Source: an uncultured Alistipes sp. | GTDB taxonomy: Bacteria > Bacteroidota > Bacteroidia > Bacteroidales > Rikenellaceae | DNA: 13,659 nucleotides | Direction: 5' to 3' | Assembly (NCBI GenBank): GCA_900544265.1 | Contig: UQUQ01000040.1 | Location: forward strand, 1 to 13,659 | Shown here: positions 11,970 through 13,659 of the stretch, piece by piece | Numbering within the stretch: position 1 is the stretch's first letter | How the letters are laid out: every line of letters begins with the position of its first letter | Made by a program: the position numbers and the translations under genes | Notes under the pieces: generated by a model | Databases searched by the model: none | Told to the model about the DNA's origin: nothing | The model's input: the letters and a program-made list of their open reading frames with translations, nothing else

Positions 11970-13607
11970 TTACCAGTCTTTTGCATAGTCTCCATAGTAC
12001 AAAGTCGCAGTATTTGGGTCGAATACATTTCCATTAGAATTATGAGAAATATATACCCCATATCCATACATTCCATCCATACCGTCCGGTTCATATACCA
12101 TTAGAGTTGTACTAATAATGTTATTCCATTGTCCTTCATATTCTCCTTGAATATTCGTAATAAGGTCTCCGAACATAAGGATATTATTAGAACTCCAGCC
12201 TAACATTCTCCATACCCAAAGATTCATTAAACCTATCATATTGAGATTAAATGAACTGGTTGCTGAGTAAAAAGGCACAGCAAATGCTCCATACTGAGAT
12301 TGTTCCAATCCTGCAATTGGCTTACGAAGATGATTGTTTACAGGGAACATCATGCCGTTCATTTCGCCCTCACTTTGGTCAATTCGACCCCACGGGTCAA
12401 GAATCTGCACGTCCTCGTCCTCGCTCATATAGCCCGACCATGCATAGTCGAGGTATTTCCCGACCTCGATGCCGCCGGTTGCCTCGGTATCCCAAAAATA
12501 TTCGGTCGGCTCCTCGTAATCGGACAGGGTCAGCAGTTTGTCGGGCATCGCCTCGCGCAGAGCCTTGATGAGTTTCGGATAAGAGGTGGTATTCATGGCG
12601 GGCATCCCCTCCACGTCACCATAACCGGCATTGCGGTCGAAAAGATTGACGCCATCGAGGTCGTAGGTTTCGAGACACGCCTTGACCTGGGCCACGAAGT
12701 CTGCAATCTGCGCATCCGAAAGGTTGCAGAAGCCCAATCCGGTGTTGCCGCCTTCAATCGAAAGGCAGACCTTGCGGCCCTTGTCCTGCAAAGGACGGAT
12801 ATGCAGATCGGCATGTTCCAAAACGTAACGAATATCCGAGTTGAGCACCAGCATGGCCCGCTCCGTTGCTTCGTCATATCCAATTTGAACCACTCGCAGA
12901 TTAACTATATTACCATACGTTCGTTCCCAGACATTCGGGACTCCGTAATTCATTAAATCTTCTTTTGCGATAACCCACACGTCAGCCAGCAAAGGTGAAT
13001 ATTCGGAGGTATTGACATAAAATACCGTCGTATTGACAGGGTCCAATTCATAATCTCCGACCTCCGGTTTGCGAACCTTGACAACATAATAGAGGATACC
13101 GCCGTCATCGGACATAGCAACATCGTCTGACGACACCACAATCGGGGCCAGGTATTTCCCTGCTTCAAGCCCGTCGGCTTTGAATGTCACTTTTATTTTC
13201 TCGGAGATTCGTTCTCCGGCGGCTATCGAGATTTGTCCGTCATCGGCAATCTGAATGTTGGCGGCCGGCATGGTCAGAAAATCAGTCCCGTATTTGGTGT
13301 TATAGATTTCGACCTGCGATTCATCCGGAGCAGTCTGAATATTCAGATTCTTCTCGGCCGGACGGTTCAGACGGCAATACATCGGATCGGATGTAGTTCC
13401 CGTACCCTCCATCAAATAGACGACGGACCGCTCTACGGGTGAAAACTGACTGCGAACTGACACATAGGTATTCTCCAGCGGCTCCTTGTCGGGGAGTTCA
13501 CCGCGTGTCGTATCTATCGAATCGGCATCGCAGGCCGCAAGGCCGAGCATGCCCAGCACCATCAGGAATGCAAGGATTCCTCGTTTCATATCATAGTTCC
13601 GTTTCAT
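11970..13607 (-). CDS. Surface lipoprotein with DUF1735 and non-catalytic-looking GH18 domain
   Basis: 545 aa. The N-terminus is a lipoprotein signal (MVLGMLGLAAC, lipid-anchor Cys26). Residues about 45-180 look like DUF1735, the N-terminal domain of EndoBT-3987-type proteins. Residues about 200-545 look like a GH18 TIM barrel, with a SIEGG strand motif (283-287). The catalytic strand, normally DGxDxDxE, reads DLDGVNLFDRN (316-326): the proton-donor Glu position is Arg325, and Phe323 and Asn321 replace the acidic residues. It therefore probably binds rather than cleaves glycans, like GH18-like surface glycan-binding proteins in Bacteroidales glycan loci; a shifted active site is less likely. 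The ATG at 13607 starts 2 nt after the stop of the preceding gene, so it is part of an operon; ATG 13589 is an alternative. The C-terminal and N-terminal thirds are visibly AT-richer than the middle. Confidence 0.82.
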   Translation of the reverse strand: MKRNYDMKRGILAFLMVLGMLGLAACDADSIDTTRGELPDKEPLENTYVSVRSQFSPVERSVVYLMEGTGTTSDPMYCRLNRPAEKNLNIQTAPDESQVEIYNTKYGTDFLTMPAANIQIADDGQISIAAGERISEKIKVTFKADGLEAGKYLAPIVVSSDDVAMSDDGGILYYVVKVRKPEVGDYELDPVNTTVFYVNTSEYSPLLADVWVIAKEDLMNYGVPNVWERTYGNIVNLRVVQIGYDEATERAMLVLNSDIRYVLEHADLHIRPLQDKGRKVCLSIEGGNTGLGFCNLSDAQIADFVAQVKACLETYDLDGVNLFDRNAGYGDVEGMPAMNTTSYPKLIKALREAMPDKLLTLSDYEEPTEYFWDTEATGGIEVGKYLDYAWSGYMSEDEDVQILDPWGRIDQSEGEMNGMMFPVNNHLRKPIAGLEQSQYGAFAVPFYSATSSFNLNMIGLMNLWVWRMLGWSSNNILMFGDLITNIQGEYEGQWNNIISTTLMVYEPDGMDGMYGYGVYISHNSNGNVFDPNTATLYYGDYAKDW

Positions 13608-13609
13608 AG

Positions 13610-13659
13610 TTATTCCTCGGTTTCGTTGATTTTCGGAATTTCAATACCGTCGGGCCAAA
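13610..13659 (-). CDS. C-terminal end of the preceding operon gene (partial)
   Basis: The last 15 codons of a gene entering from the right edge, reading WPDGIEIPKINETEE and ending in TAA at 13612-13610. The frame is chosen because it ends exactly 2 nt before the lipoprotein ATG; one of the other two frames has an early stop and the third reads on past the start. In similar loci this position is often held by a SusD-like protein or another DUF1735 lipoprotein, but the visible piece is too short to decide. Confidence 0.5.
   Translation of the reverse strand, partial: WPDGIEIPKINETEE

Overview
The window looks like chromosome from a high-GC member of the Bacteroidales, most likely Alistipes or a close Rikenellaceae relative (inference). 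The reasons are: several promoters of the Bacteroidetes type (TTTG, about 20 bp, then TAnnTTTG); few Shine-Dalgarno sites; a two-gene LysO transporter; a two-subunit 2-oxoglutarate:ferredoxin oxidoreductase; and a lipoprotein with a DUF1735 plus GH18-like architecture typical of gut Bacteroidales polysaccharide-utilisation loci. Most genes are clearly GC-rich, with AT-rich promoters and an AT-richer right end.

Layout, left to right. (1) 241-796 (+): a small outer-membrane beta-barrel protein whose signal peptide and barrel are in different frames, separated by a run of eight A. (2) 815-854: a perfect 17-bp terminator shared with the convergent phage-type unit. (3) 884-4278: a compact phage-like cassette. 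A large terminase subunit with an unusual repetitive N-terminal extension of about 240 residues and a 95-aa unknown protein lie on the minus strand. They are divergent from a CI/LexA-like S24 repressor on the plus strand, and the shared promoter region carries inverted and direct repeats. No capsid, portal or integrase gene is visible. (4) 4590-6250 (+): kduI-kduD, the two steps that turn 5-keto-4-deoxyuronate into 2-keto-3-deoxygluconate. (5) 6333-6428: six perfect copies of a 16-bp repeat. (6) 6445-7352 (-): a LysO-type lysine exporter split into two translationally coupled genes, behind a leader of about 260 nt. (7) 7891-10771 (+): korA-korB. (8) 11002-11478 (-): a secreted thioredoxin. (9) 11636-11712 (+): tRNA-Ala(GGC) with its own promoter and terminator, followed by GC-rich short repeats. 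(10) 11970-13659 (-): the downstream end of a putative polysaccharide/glycan-utilisation operon, namely a lipoprotein with a GH18-like domain lacking the catalytic acidic motif and the last 15 codons of the gene before it.

Functionally this is mostly ordinary metabolism: uronate catabolism, lysine export, ferredoxin-linked 2-oxoacid metabolism and envelope thiol chemistry. The points of most interest are the orphan repressor/terminase cassette with its extended terminase, the A8 frameshift in the outer-membrane protein gene, the likely non-catalytic GH18 lipoprotein, the leader upstream of lysO, and three separate short tandem-repeat tracts. All functional calls come from reading motifs by eye; no database search was run.
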